64,000 nucleotides of DNA from Lachnospiraceae bacterium AC2029 (lineage in GTDB: Bacteria; Bacillota; Clostridia; Lachnospirales; Lachnospiraceae). Numbering within the stretch: the stretch's first letter is position 1; each line of letters starts with the position of its first letter. The notes under the pieces were generated by a model, which saw nothing but the letters and a program-made list of their open reading frames with translations, was not told the DNA's origin and ran no database searches. Where the stretch lies: positions 2,006,001-2,070,000 of the forward strand of contig JNLK01000001.1 in the NCBI GenBank assembly GCA_000703065.1, written 5' to 3'. Shown in pieces: positions 26,049-36,500 of this stretch. The translations under genes and the position numbers were made by a program.

Positions 26049-29000
26049 ATGATACAGAGGAAAAGGATAGCGATCCTGGTCGGGCAGGCTGACGAGGATT
26101 ATCAGAGAAGATTCATAGAAGGTTTTCTCCGGCATGGCTTTCAGGCAGACTTTGACGTCTGTATCTTTTCCATGTACCGGAAATATCAGAATTCGATGGA
26201 CCGTGAAGTGGGAGAAAGCAGCATTTTCTCGCTGGTGGATCCGGAGGCATTTGACGGGATTGTGATCCTGAAGGATACGATACAGATCGCCGGAAAGCCT
26301 CAGGAGATTGAGGAGAAGCTGCATAAGGATTTCAAGGGAAAGGTTCTGATCATCGAGCAGAGCAGCGATTATTTCCCCAGCGTATCCACCGACGGTTACA
26401 CCGGTATGCGCAGAGTAGTCGAGCATTTAGTGAAGGATCATCAGTACAGGGACGTGGCGTTTCTGAACGGAAAGAGATGGCACAGTCACTCCATTCAACG
26501 TCTTCAGGCGTTTCAGGATGTCATGAATGACTATGGGCTTCCGGCGGATGAGGACCGGATCGTTCACGGAGATTTCTGGTATACCAGCGGAGAGGTCTGT
26601 GTGGAACAGCTGCTCTCCAAAAGTAAGAAACTGCCGGAGGCCATCGTCGTGGCAAATGACTGCATGGCCATCGGACTCTGTAACGCACTGACAAAGCGCG
26701 GTTATCGGGTTCCGGAGGATGTTGCCGTGGCCAGCTATGATTCTACCGAAGAAGGCAGAACCAGCCCGAGCCCCATTACGTCCGTGCTGATTCCCGCAGG
26801 TGAGTGCGGAGAGTATGCGGCGGACTATATGGCAGCAGTCCTGGCCGGAGGAGAGCCGGAACCGTTCCGGGTGGAACCGAAGTTGATCCGCGGACTTAGC
26901 TGTGGCTGTAGTGACTGTGTGTCATATATGAAGGATATCCGGAGGCAAAACTGGGATACGGAGATCTACGAGGAGGGCTATTTCTCGGTAAATTCCACAA
27001 CGCCTGATGATCTGATGCTTCAGAACAACATTTCCGGATTCCTCAGTATGCTCTATTCCTATGTATATCAGATCCCGGATGCGGAAAGCTTCCATTTCTG
27101 TCTGAATGATACCTGGCAGAATATGGATACCGAGCCGGACGTGCTTTTTGATGCAAACGGATACTCCGACCGCATGCTTCATGCGATCCGGTATTACAGA
27201 AACGGAAGTGACGGGGAAGTAAGTCTGACCCGCTTCTTCCCAACGAAGGAACTGATTCCGGATCTCGGTCTGGAAAGCGAGACTCCCCGTGCCTTCTTCT
27301 TTACACCGCTTTATTCCGAGGCGAAATGCTTCGGATACGCAGTAGTCAGCTATGGTTCGGAGATCAGAAGCTATGATGAGGTCTACCGGCTCTGGATCCG
27401 TTCTGCGGCCCGCCATCTGGAGGCACTCCGCCGGATCACGTTGCAGCGATATATGCACGAGAAGAATGAACAGGATCGTGTATGGAGAGTGATCGGAAGT
27501 TCCTCAGGTTCCGAAGTGGTTCTGACGGAGGAGGAGAAGAGGGAACTTGAGCTTGTTGAACAGATCCTGGACGGAAATCTTTTCGAGTATTATTTTCAGC
27601 CGATCGTTCGTGTTTCGGACGGAGAGATCTACTCCTATGAGGCGTTGATGAGATCAAAGACAGAACAGAGGATCTCACCGCTGAAGATCATAAAATATGC
27701 GGAAATGCTGAATCGACTGGGAGATGTGGAGCGTTATACCTTCCGGAATGTTCTCGATATTGTGGACGCAGAGAAGGACTTCCTGGATGAGAAGAAGATC
27801 TTTATCAACAGTATTCCGGGCATTCGTCTGGAACCGGATGATGCATCAAAGGTGATGAGGCTGCTGAAAAAGCATAAGAATACGATGGTTGTGGAACTGA
27901 CCGAGGAGGCGGAACTGAAACAGGAGGATCTGGACAGACTGCAGCAGCAGATCCGCGACGTCGGGATCGAGATCGCCGTGGATGATTACGGTACGGGCTA
28001 TTCCAATGTCAGCAACCTGCTCCGATACATGCCGAACTACGTGAAGATCGACCGGTCGCTGCTGTCCGAGATCCAGTTCCATCCCCAAAAGCAGCATTTC
28101 GTCAGAGAGATCATAGAGTTCTGTCATGAGAATAAGATCATGGCGCTGGCGGAGGGAGTTGAGACCGCAGATGAGCTTCGCGCGGTGATCCATCTGGGAG
28201 CTGATCTGATCCAGGGTTACTATACCGCAAGGCCTGCGGACAGGTTCATTCCGGCAGTGGATGAGAAGATCCGGAAGGAGATCCGGGATTATGTCCAGGA
28301 GAGCCAGGACGGTGTGACCAAGAGGATCTACACAGCGGGAAAAACGAACAGAGTGCTCCTCAGCAACCTGAAGAAGCACGGTGTCACGGATATCGTGGTA
28401 CCGGCGGAAAATGTAGTGTACAAGGATATCGCCATCATCGGTACTCCGGGACTGGAAACCGATATTCATATGAGGATCGAAACGGGATACCAAGGGCAGA
28501 TCACGCTGGAAAATGTCTGCTTCTCCAACATTAAGGACAGGCCCTGTATCGAGCTTGGCAGCGGAGCGGAGGTGACACTGGTCCTGAAGGGGGAAAACTT
28601 CCTGAAGAACGGAGGGATCCAGGTTCCGCAGGGTGCGTCATTGATGACAGAGGGTGCAGGCAACCTCCAGATCCGGATCTTCGGATCGGCCTATTATGGG
28701 ATCGGAAACGGGATGGAGGATACACACGGAACACTGCATTTTAACCAGGAGGGTACGATAAAAATTATTGCAGGAGGATCCGTCGGCGTAGGGATCGGTG
28801 CCGGCAAGGGAGGTACCGTCATGATCAGCCGGGGACGATATGACTTCGAGACAAGGGGCGGTAACAACATATGCATCGGCGCACTGGAGGGAGAAACCAT
28901 GCTCCTGCTGATGAACTGCATGATCAATGCGGATCTTTCAATGGTGAAAGGTCTCTGTATCGGTTGCATGCAGGGAGAAGCGGATGTGACCATGCGCCAC

Positions 29001-29396
29001 TCCACCTTCGATCTCTACATTGGCGCTACGGAGTGCGTCGGAGTCGGTACCCTGGATGGAGGTGACCTGATATTAAATATGAATGATACCATCGGAATCC
29101 TGAATCTGAGAGGCGAAGAGTCCACATGCATCGGAGCGCTCCGGGGATCCACAGAGATCCATATGAAGCACGGCAGTCTTCAGCTGGAAAATGTCGGAGT
29201 CAGGGCGCTCGGTATCGGGGGATATTCCGATGAAACCTCCTTCCTTCTGGAAGGCGGAGACATCAAGGAAGTGATCCACAACGAGATCAATGTTGACACC
29301 TACGCAAAGCCGGAGAACTTCCGTATCGTGAACGGAAGAACTCGGTTCACTCTGAACGGTGAGGCCCTGAGACGGGAAGATGAGAACGAGTTCTGA
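26049..29396 (+). CDS. LacI-type sensor domain / EAL phosphodiesterase / beta-repeat fusion
   Basis: A 1115-aa protein without signal peptide or TM helix. Residues 1-285 resemble the ligand-binding half of LacI/GalR regulators (RKRIAILVGQ..., VVEHLVKDHQYRDVAFLNG, AIVVANDCMAIGL, VAVASYDSTEEG) but lack the HTH. A middle region (about 285-490) is GAF-like. An EAL domain follows (about 500-750): EALMR near 532, VELTEEAE, AVDDYGTGYSN, VKIDRS, LAEGVET and LIQGYY keep the acidic, Lys and Gln residues needed to cut c-di-GMP. The last 330 residues are Gly-rich repeats with I-G-I/V-G-x-L-x-G motifs, probably a beta-helix. GAGGAGG precedes the ATG. It is presumably a cytoplasmic sugar-sensing c-di-GMP phosphodiesterase; the tail is unexplained. 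Confidence 0.82.
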   Translation: MIQRKRIAILVGQADEDYQRRFIEGFLRHGFQADFDVCIFSMYRKYQNSMDREVGESSIFSLVDPEAFDGIVILKDTIQIAGKPQEIEEKLHKDFKGKVLIIEQSSDYFPSVSTDGYTGMRRVVEHLVKDHQYRDVAFLNGKRWHSHSIQRLQAFQDVMNDYGLPADEDRIVHGDFWYTSGEVCVEQLLSKSKKLPEAIVVANDCMAIGLCNALTKRGYRVPEDVAVASYDSTEEGRTSPSPITSVLIPAGECGEYAADYMAAVLAGGEPEPFRVEPKLIRGLSCGCSDCVSYMKDIRRQNWDTEIYEEGYFSVNSTTPDDLMLQNNISGFLSMLYSYVYQIPDAESFHFCLNDTWQNMDTEPDVLFDANGYSDRMLHAIRYYRNGSDGEVSLTRFFPTKELIPDLGLESETPRAFFFTPLYSEAKCFGYAVVSYGSEIRSYDEVYRLWIRSAARHLEALRRITLQRYMHEKNEQDRVWRVIGSSSGSEVVLTEEEKRELELVEQILDGNLFEYYFQPIVRVSDGEIYSYEALMRSKTEQRISPLKIIKYAEMLNRLGDVERYTFRNVLDIVDAEKDFLDEKKIFINSIPGIRLEPDDASKVMRLLKKHKNTMVVELTEEAELKQEDLDRLQQQIRDVGIEIAVDDYGTGYSNVSNLLRYMPNYVKIDRSLLSEIQFHPQKQHFVREIIEFCHENKIMALAEGVETADELRAVIHLGADLIQGYYTARPADRFIPAVDEKIRKEIRDYVQESQDGVTKRIYTAGKTNRVLLSNLKKHGVTDIVVPAENVVYKDIAIIGTPGLETDIHMRIETGYQGQITLENVCFSNIKDRPCIELGSGAEVTLVLKGENFLKNGGIQVPQGASLMTEGAGNLQIRIFGSAYYGIGNGMEDTHGTLHFNQEGTIKIIAGGSVGVGIGAGKGGTVMISRGRYDFETRGGNNICIGALEGETMLLLMNCMINADLSMVKGLCIGCMQGEADVTMRHSTFDLYIGATECVGVGTLDGGDLILNMNDTIGILNLRGEESTCIGALRGSTEIHMKHGSLQLENVGVRALGIGGYSDETSFLLEGGDIKEVIHNEINVDTYAKPENFRIVNGRTRFTLNGEALRREDENEF

Positions 29397-29455
29397 GCAT
29401 AGCAAAGGATCATTACGGCCCTATGAGGCCGAAAAAAATAAAAGGAGAGATAATT

Positions 29456-29980
29456 ATGGATTTAATACCCAGCTTTAGTGTGGATCATACAAGGATCGTG
29501 CCCGGCATTTTCATCAGCCGGCAGGATCAGGTGGGAGACGGCATAGCAACGACCTATGATGTAAGAGTTACGAGGCCGAACCGTGAGCCTGCCGTCGATG
29601 TGTCAGCCATGCATTCGCTGGAGCATATCATTGCCACCTATCTCCGGAACAATCCGGAGTGGAAGGATGAGGTGATCTACTGGGGGCCTATGGGCTGCCT
29701 GACCGGATTCTACCTGATCCTGAAGGGGGGACGTAAGCCGGAAGAGATCTATGATCTGCTCCTTGCAGCCTTCCGTTCCGTTGCAGATGCAGAGGAGGTT
29801 CCAGGAGCAACCCCGGAGAACTGCGGCAATTACAATCTGCATAATCTGGAGATGGCAAAATGGTATGCTGCAGGATTTGCAGACTACCTGGCCGCCAACG
29901 AAGGAAAGCGGGAGATCTTCGATTATCCGAAGGGAGAACGGCTTGTGACGGATGACGGCAGACAGTTCTTTGATTCGTAG
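29456..29980 (+). CDS. luxS: S-ribosylhomocysteine lyase LuxS
   Basis: A 174-aa iron enzyme of the activated methyl cycle that cleaves S-ribosylhomocysteine to homocysteine and DPD, the AI-2 precursor. The metal site is intact: HSLEH (His-x-x-Glu-His) near residues 54-58 and the Cys of GNYNLHNLEMAKWY region (ENCGNYN). Length and order fit the family; divergence from the Bacillus form (for example VDHTRIVPG and YDVRVTRPNREP) is as in clostridial members. The ATG at 29456 follows AAGGAG; an ATG at 29423 is further upstream without family support. Confidence 0.95.
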   Translation: MDLIPSFSVDHTRIVPGIFISRQDQVGDGIATTYDVRVTRPNREPAVDVSAMHSLEHIIATYLRNNPEWKDEVIYWGPMGCLTGFYLILKGGRKPEEIYDLLLAAFRSVADAEEVPGATPENCGNYNLHNLEMAKWYAAGFADYLAANEGKREIFDYPKGERLVTDDGRQFFDS

Positions 29981-30015
29981 TAATAGTCAGGTTCTAAATA
30001 CACATGGCACAACAT

Positions 30016-30043
30016 CGGTGAGGAGGCAGTTGTCTCCTCACCG
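30016..30043 (+). terminator. Hairpin after luxS, probable terminator
   Basis: CGGTGAGGAG and CTCCTCACCG form a perfect 10-bp stem with an 8-nt loop. The 3' side (ATTATAC) is AT-rich but lacks a clean T-run. Confidence 0.6.
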
Positions 30044-30143
30044 ATTATACTATGAGACATATTTTCCGCATACCTCCATGTATGATAAAGTCAGTAACGG
30101 ACAGAAACAAAGATGAAGTAAGAATCGCATGGAGGGAATGCAA

Positions 30144-31418
30144 ATGAGAGAACTGGATAAGGTTATTGGGTATGAACATGTAAAAAGAGAGCTGTACCGG
30201 ATCATCGATATGTTCCATAATCCGGAGAAATATAAGGCGCTGGGCGTAAAGATCCCGAAGGGCGTGGTCCTGTCAGGAGAACCGGGGATCGGAAAGACCC
30301 TTATGGCCAAAAGCTTCATGAAGGAGAGCGGGCGTAAGGAGTTTATTATCAGAAAAGACCGGCCCGACGGAGACTTTGTGGAGCACATCCGTAAGACCTT
30401 TGATGAGGCAGCCGAGAACGCTCCGGCCATCCTGCTTCTGGATGATATGGATAAATTTGCCAATGATGACAGATATCACCGGAATTCGGAGGAGTATGTT
30501 ACGGTACAGACCTGCATTGACGCTATCAAGGATAAGGACGTCTTCGTGATCGCCACCTGCAACGATACGGACAATCTTCCGGGCTCGCTGCTGCGAAGCG
30601 GAAGGTTTGACAAATCCTTTGAAATGGAATTCCCGAAGGGTGAGGATGCAGAGAAGATCATTTCCTTCTACCTGGAAGGGAAGATGGTATCGGATGATAT
30701 CGACGTGAAGGAGATCGCCCGCTTCTGTGAGGGTCACTCCTGTGCGGATCTGGAAACCATCGTAAATGAGGCGGGGATCTATGCAGGATATGATAACAGA
30801 GAGCGGATGGATCAGAATGATCTGAAGAGATCCTGTCTCCGGATGATCTATCACACACCGGAGGAGACGGTTCCCGTAGATGAAAAACTGCTGCGGCTCA
30901 GAGCTGTCCACGAGGCCGGCCATGCAGTACTGGCAGAGGTGGAGGATACCGGCTCGGTAAGCTTCGTTACCATTTCCATGAATGAGAGCGGCCAGTGCGG
31001 AGGCATGGTCCTGAGAAAGGAATCCCCCGTTCTGGGTTCCAACTTCGGCGGATGGGAGACCAAGATCATGGTGGCTCTGGCCGGAAAGGCAGCCACGGAG
31101 ATCGTGCTGGGTGAGGTGGATATGGGTTCCAACTCCGATCTGCACAAGGCTTACAGCTTCATGAGACGTCTGCTTGATGACAGAGCAGCCTATGACTTCC
31201 ACTCCTGGTGTCACGGAGAGGAAACCTCAGGCCGGATCTATGACCACCTGGATACCATTACGGGTGCCGAGCTGAGCCGTTACTATCTGCGGACAAAGCA
31301 GATCCTCAGCAGAAACAGGGCCTTTCTGGACAACCTGATCGAACAGCTGATGGAGAAGAAGACCCTCTCCTACAAGGAGATCGCACCACTCCGTGAGAAG
31401 CTCATGGTGGCGGCGTGA
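30144..31418 (+). CDS. Soluble FtsH-like AAA+ metalloprotease
   Basis: A 424-aa protein with an AAA+ domain followed by a peptidase M41 domain, the FtsH order, but without FtsH's N-terminal TM helices and periplasmic domain. Walker A is GEPGIGKT (45-52), Walker B is LLLDDMD (about 97-103), the arginine finger is in RSGRFD, and the zinc site is HEAGH (256-260) with a downstream Asp in SNSDLHKA. All catalytic parts look intact, so it should be an ATP-driven cytoplasmic protease. The pore motif differs from the usual aromatic-Val-Gly. The ATG at 30144 has GGAGGG 7 nt upstream; ATGs at 30129 and 30138 are too close to or upstream of that site. Stand-alone gene with its own terminator. Confidence 0.85.
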   Translation: MRELDKVIGYEHVKRELYRIIDMFHNPEKYKALGVKIPKGVVLSGEPGIGKTLMAKSFMKESGRKEFIIRKDRPDGDFVEHIRKTFDEAAENAPAILLLDDMDKFANDDRYHRNSEEYVTVQTCIDAIKDKDVFVIATCNDTDNLPGSLLRSGRFDKSFEMEFPKGEDAEKIISFYLEGKMVSDDIDVKEIARFCEGHSCADLETIVNEAGIYAGYDNRERMDQNDLKRSCLRMIYHTPEETVPVDEKLLRLRAVHEAGHAVLAEVEDTGSVSFVTISMNESGQCGGMVLRKESPVLGSNFGGWETKIMVALAGKAATEIVLGEVDMGSNSDLHKAYSFMRRLLDDRAAYDFHSWCHGEETSGRIYDHLDTITGAELSRYYLRTKQILSRNRAFLDNLIEQLMEKKTLSYKEIAPLREKLMVAA

Positions 31419-31484
31419 GACGGATCCCGGTACATTTTCGTGCTGACGGAGAAAGATTTGAAAAGGATTAAAAACATGAAAAAG

Positions 31485-31530
31485 GAGCCCGGACCATGGG
31501 GGATTTATCCATGATCCGGGCTCTCTATTA
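31485..31530 (+). terminator. Rho-independent terminator after the AAA protease gene
   Basis: GAGCCCGGA-CCATGG pairs with CCATG-TCCGGGCTC (31485-31523), followed by TCTATTAT. Confidence 0.8.
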
Positions 31531-31662
31531 TCGGTTCACCGATTTACAGTTGAGATATGAGGCTTTCTCTTGCAAATTGCGGGGTTATTTGGTTCAATAA
31601 TGTTATATAGCAGATGAGTCCTACAAACATGATCACTAGACAAATGATCCGAGGAAAACAGG

Positions 31663-32337
31663 ATGAAATACAGGAATATAACAAAGGCGGTCTTCCTCTC
31701 CCGGCCGAACAGGTTTGTGGCGGAGGTGGAGCTGCAGGGCAGGAAGGAAACCGTTCATGTAAAGAATACCGGAAGATGCAGGGAACTCCTGATCCCGGGA
31801 TGCGAGGTGTGGCTCACCGCTCCCGGAACCCCGGGCCGAAAGACGACATACGACCTGGTGGCGGTACGGAAGAGTACAGGCGTTCTCTTCAATATCGACA
31901 GCCAGGCGCCGAACGCAGTTATGAAGGAAAGGCTTGCGAAGGAGGATTACACCAGGGTCATTCCGGAATACAGGTACGGAGAATCCCGGATTGATTTCTA
32001 CATGGAGAAGGACACAGAGAAGGGGACTCAGCGGTACCTCATGGAAGTAAAAGGCTGTACCCTGGAGGTGGACGGGATCGGTTTCTTTCCGGATGCCCCC
32101 ACTGAGCGAGGCGTGAAGCATATCCGGGAACTGATCCGGGCTAGGGAAGAAGGCTACGAAGCCATCCTTGCTTTTGTGATCCAGATGGATGGAGTGACGG
32201 AAGTCCGACCGAACATGGAAATGCATCCTGAGTTCGGCGAGGCGATGGAGGAAGCCCGGGCTGCGGGAGTGGAGATCCGGTTCTATCCCTGTCATGTGGA
32301 GCCGGACAGTGTTACATGTAACAGAGAAAGAACATGA
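31663..32337 (+). CDS. sfsA: SfsA family nuclease-like protein
   Basis: A 224-aa protein of the SfsA family, first described as a sugar fermentation stimulation factor and built around a PD-(D/E)xK-nuclease-like core with an OB-like N-terminal part. Family signatures are visible: RPNRFVAEVEL, HVKNTGRCRELLIPG, YDLVAV, IDSQAPNAVMKE, RIDFYM, LMEVKGCTL and FPDAPTERGVKH. The length is within the normal range. GAGGAAAACAGG precedes the ATG. No operon partner is evident; the biological role is unsettled for the whole family. Confidence 0.93.
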   Translation: MKYRNITKAVFLSRPNRFVAEVELQGRKETVHVKNTGRCRELLIPGCEVWLTAPGTPGRKTTYDLVAVRKSTGVLFNIDSQAPNAVMKERLAKEDYTRVIPEYRYGESRIDFYMEKDTEKGTQRYLMEVKGCTLEVDGIGFFPDAPTERGVKHIRELIRAREEGYEAILAFVIQMDGVTEVRPNMEMHPEFGEAMEEARAAGVEIRFYPCHVEPDSVTCNRERT

Positions 32338-32424
32338 CAGAGAAGGGATCTGAGGAGATGGAGGGAAGTGTCAACCCGTACATTTTCTCCGCTCTAATAT
32401 AAATGTTACAAGGGGGATGTGCAT

Positions 32425-33411
32425 ATGAATCTGATCAAATGTGTTGCCGGACATTTTTATGATGGTGATACCTATGGGGTCTGCCCGCATTGCGCCGGAA
32501 AGCGGAAGGAGGCATCCGAAGCGCGGCGGCCGTCCTTTTGGGGGTTCCCTGATACCGGTTTTGAAGGCTTCCAAATGAAGGAAGAGATAAGCAGAGGCAG
32601 TTCCAGACCAATCTATCATGTACAGAAGGTGACGGACTATGCAGTCAAGATCGCCGGCTGGATCAGTCAGGACGGGCGTCAGTCTATCATCCGCGAATAC
32701 GAGATCGCAAGAAAGTTGGAGCAGTGGAACTGTTTTATTCACTACGAAAGGTACGAAGAAAAAGGAAATGAGATATTCCTCCTCCAGGAACTGGCCACGC
32801 CCTGGACGGAGTATGTGAAGCAAAACACCATATCTGTCGGAGATGTACTGAGGGTGGTACAGAATCTCTGCGATGCTCTGTCATATATGCGATATGCCGG
32901 TTTTATTCATCTAAATGTATCTCCGACGAATATCTTTATGAAGGACGGTAAGGTGAAGCTGGGAGATTTTTCGCATGCCATTCCGTTCACGCCGGGCGAG
33001 CGGTATGAGGATTTTAGCGGTAAATTTCCATATCTGGCGCCTGAGATCGGTTCGAACGGATGCTGCAACGGAACGGAGGATATCTATTCCCTGGGTGTCA
33101 CCATGTATTATATGCTGACGGGAGGGAAGCTCCCCTTCCGCTATTACGGGGTGAATATGCCGACCCGAAGCAAATCGGATACGATCAGTACGATGTTCAT
33201 GAATTCGGAACTGCTTGAGATCATGCGAAAGGCTACAGCATATCAGCCCTCCGACCGGTATGCCCTGCCGGAGGAGATGAAGGAAGCGGTCGCAGGGTTT
33301 ATGAACAGCCATGCTATGGAAGTGGCAGAAATCATCCGACCGGAAAAGGAAGGGGATGAGTATGATGATCAACAGAGGATCCGGCAATCCCCTTTCGAAT
33401 TGGAAATATAG
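32425..33411 (+). CDS. Zinc-finger Ser/Thr kinase-like protein, probable pseudokinase
   Basis: A 328-aa protein. Residues 5-26 form a zinc-binding-like segment (C..H..CPHC). The rest has a Hanks-type kinase fold: a poorly kept Gly loop (EISRGSSRP), the ATP lysine in YAVKIA, and an activation-site DFS in place of DFG. The catalytic loop reads HLNVSPTN, so the Asp of HRD is replaced by Asn. That change usually abolishes phosphotransfer, pointing to a pseudokinase or an unusual kinase. A late-lobe segment (DIYSLGVTMYYMLTGGKLPF) is well conserved. AAGGGGG at 32410-32416 supports the ATG at 32425 over a GTG at 32419. Related zinc-ribbon/kinase proteins occur near FHA or PP2C genes; none is adjacent here. 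Confidence 0.8.
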   Translation: MNLIKCVAGHFYDGDTYGVCPHCAGKRKEASEARRPSFWGFPDTGFEGFQMKEEISRGSSRPIYHVQKVTDYAVKIAGWISQDGRQSIIREYEIARKLEQWNCFIHYERYEEKGNEIFLLQELATPWTEYVKQNTISVGDVLRVVQNLCDALSYMRYAGFIHLNVSPTNIFMKDGKVKLGDFSHAIPFTPGERYEDFSGKFPYLAPEIGSNGCCNGTEDIYSLGVTMYYMLTGGKLPFRYYGVNMPTRSKSDTISTMFMNSELLEIMRKATAYQPSDRYALPEEMKEAVAGFMNSHAMEVAEIIRPEKEGDEYDDQQRIRQSPFELEI

Positions 33412-33535
33412 AAAGAAACGTTTAAAATAAACACTTTTTCTGAACTGCAGTTCTGTGGTACGATAGCATTGTATAGTATCGTGTTAACATGGCGCAAAAT
33501 GCGCTTAAGGAGAGAGGTTAAAAGGAGGGTGAGGA

Positions 33536-36500
33536 ATGAAACACATTGATTTTGTGCGTAAGCGAAAATCAATGAGAGTGCTTGCGCTAATGCTGGCATT
33601 CTTCATGACATTTTCGCTCTGCGGCTTTGAAGCCTGGGCCGCGGAAGAAGGAGAAGACGAAGCCACGACCCGCACCTATGGGGATTATACCTTTACGAAG
33701 ATATCAAATCCCACAACTGGCTCCGGGGAGGCGGACGGTATCAACACAAATGATGAGTCGGGATTCCCGGCAAACCGTCTGAACAGTTATGCGTGGGCAG
33801 TTGCATCACGCGGCAATTACATTTATATCGGAACCAACCGGACACTGTTCGGTTCGGCGCTGAATGCGCTTGGTGAGAAAGCCAGAGAGTTAAATCCGAA
33901 TCTCACCGAGGAGAAGCTGCATCTGCTGGTCACGCTGCTTTCGGGCGGTGATGTTCCTGTTGATCTGGAAGAGAAGGATTTTATTCCGCAGATCATCCGG
34001 TTTGATGTGGAGAACGGAACCACGAAGGTGATCTATCAGCCGCAGACTGCTGTAGGTGAGGGCGGAAAGCTTTACTATACCGATAAGGACGGAACCATCA
34101 TTCCGGAGGCGGATGTGACTTCCGAGACGGCATCCTTCCGGTCGGTTGTTGAGTACAAGGGCAACCTTTATTTCGGTTCTCTTGGCACGGACATGCTTCA
34201 GCTGGTACGTGTGGATGAGGACGATAATGCAGAGGTCGTATATCAGACCATCGGACTGATCAGCAGTCTTCGTGCAGGCACGGTTTATGATCCGGGTGAC
34301 GGCGAGACTCTGTTCTACGGTGGACAGGATACCACCTATGCTCCGTGGATCAAGTACAGACGGGAGCATCTGGGCGGAACCTATCCGCTTCCGATCGTGA
34401 TCCGTTATCTGGACCCGGCTACTGCAGGCAGTGCCGAAGAGGACTGGAGCGGTCTGATCGCAGACTACAACGATTTCGGCAAGTATGCGTACACTTCGGT
34501 ATACGCGCAGGGCGGCGGAACCGTATGGGATCTCTGCGACTATAACGGCAAACTGTATCTGATCCTGGCTTACGAAGGTGGCTGGGCTATGTTCAGCGGC
34601 GAAAAGGGCGGGGCGAAACCGAACCAGTTCGGATGGACCTGGACCGAGATCGTCGGTGACAACGGTAAGTACCCGCTGGCTATGAACAGCGAGGTTGCAG
34701 AGCTGAATGCACAGTATGCGGCAGACTACGGCTGTGCTGAAAGAGGCGGAACCTTGAATGGTACGGGACTTCTGGAGTCCACGGCAACTCCGTATGTATA
34801 TAACGGAAAGATGTACATCGGTACATTTGACAATGCAACCATGCTGCAGTCCCAGACGATCAACAAGATTCTGGATAAACTTGGCGCGTTGAAGAATATC
34901 AAGGAAGAGGACGGCGACACAGGGCCGACCTTCGAGCAGATTTATGCGCCGTTCTATGAAGCACTCACTCATCCCCAGCATGTATGGGTAATGGATGAGG
35001 ATGAGAATATCACCGCTGTTGACGGAGCAAATGACCTTCTGGCAAATACGACCAACGATTATGTATGGCGTTATATCGAGTATGACGGCAAGCTGTATAC
35101 GGGAACCTTTGATTCCTCGTCTGCATATAACTATTTTGTGGACCTGAATCTGTCCCGTATTGTGAAGGGTCTGAAGAACGGAAATATTGATATCTCCGGT
35201 TATCTGGTAGATCTGTCGGATGGTTCCTTTGTTGAGAAGCTGAAGGCTCTGCTGCCGGAGGTTAAGGCAAAGGCAGCGGCAACCATAAATGAAGCAGTTG
35301 AAGTCATTCAGGGATTTGTGCAGGGAATCGTTACGGCTGAGGAGCTTCAGGCGGCAATTGAAAAACTGGCGAAGCTGAAGGAGATCGACTGGGACGCAAT
35401 CATCACAGAGGCAAAGATAAAGCTCAGTGCGAAGATCACCGAGGTTACGGCAACCACTAAGGAGAAGATCGCTGAGGCAGAGGAGCTGGCAAAGACCGCA
35501 CTTGCTTCGGCTAAGGAAGAAGCGGCCAAGATCATCGCTGAGGCTAAGGAGTTGGCCGACGAGCTTGTACAGGCAGTGCAGGAGGAGTCTGACGAGAAGA
35601 TCGAAGAGGTCAAGAAGAAGGCTCAGGAGATGATCGACGAGGCCAAGAAGGCAGGCGCCGAGAAGCTGGCAGAGGCAAAGAAAGCCGCTCAGGAAATGAT
35701 CGCGAAGGCGAAGGAAGATGCACAGAAGTGCATCGCAGACGCAAAGGCAAAGGCAGAGGAGAAGATCGCAGCAGCAAAGAAGGCTGCGGAAGAGAAGATC
35801 AAAGCAGCAGAGGAAGCTATTGCAAAGAAGGCGGAAGAGCTTGCAAACTGGGCAACCGATCTGATCGAGAAGGCAAAGAAATGGGTAAATGACGAGATCG
35901 CAGCTCTGAAGGAGAAGATCGCAGAAGCAAAGAAGATGATCGCATGGCTCCTGAAGTACTTCGATATCGAGGGAATCCAGTATCTGATCAAGGTTAGAAG
36001 CATTGTGAAGAATGCAGAGCCCGGCTTTGACCTGATGGTAACAGAGGACGGCGAGAACTGGACGAAGATCACGGGAGACGGACTGGAAGATATCTACAAT
36101 TACGGTGCAAGAACCTTTACCGTTTGCAATGATGAATTGTATCTCGGAACTACGAATCCGTATTACGGTGCACAGCTGTGGAAGGTGACCGAGAATAATG
36201 TGGATCCGCCGGAGAAGGAAGAAGCCAAGATCACAAAGGCTCCGACGGCGAAGAAGCTGAACTACAACGGATCGGCACAGGCACTTGTAACCGCAGGAAC
36301 CTGCGAGGGCGGAACACTTTACTACGCTCTGGGAACAGATGCAAAGAAGGCTCCGGCATTTGACGGAGATAAGTCATCATCGACAAAGAAATGGAGTACT
36401 GCCATTCCGAAGGCAACGAAGGCCGGTACCTACTATGTATGGTATAAGGCAGTCGGAGATTCGGAGCACAAGGATACCAAGGCGAAATGTCTGACCTCCA

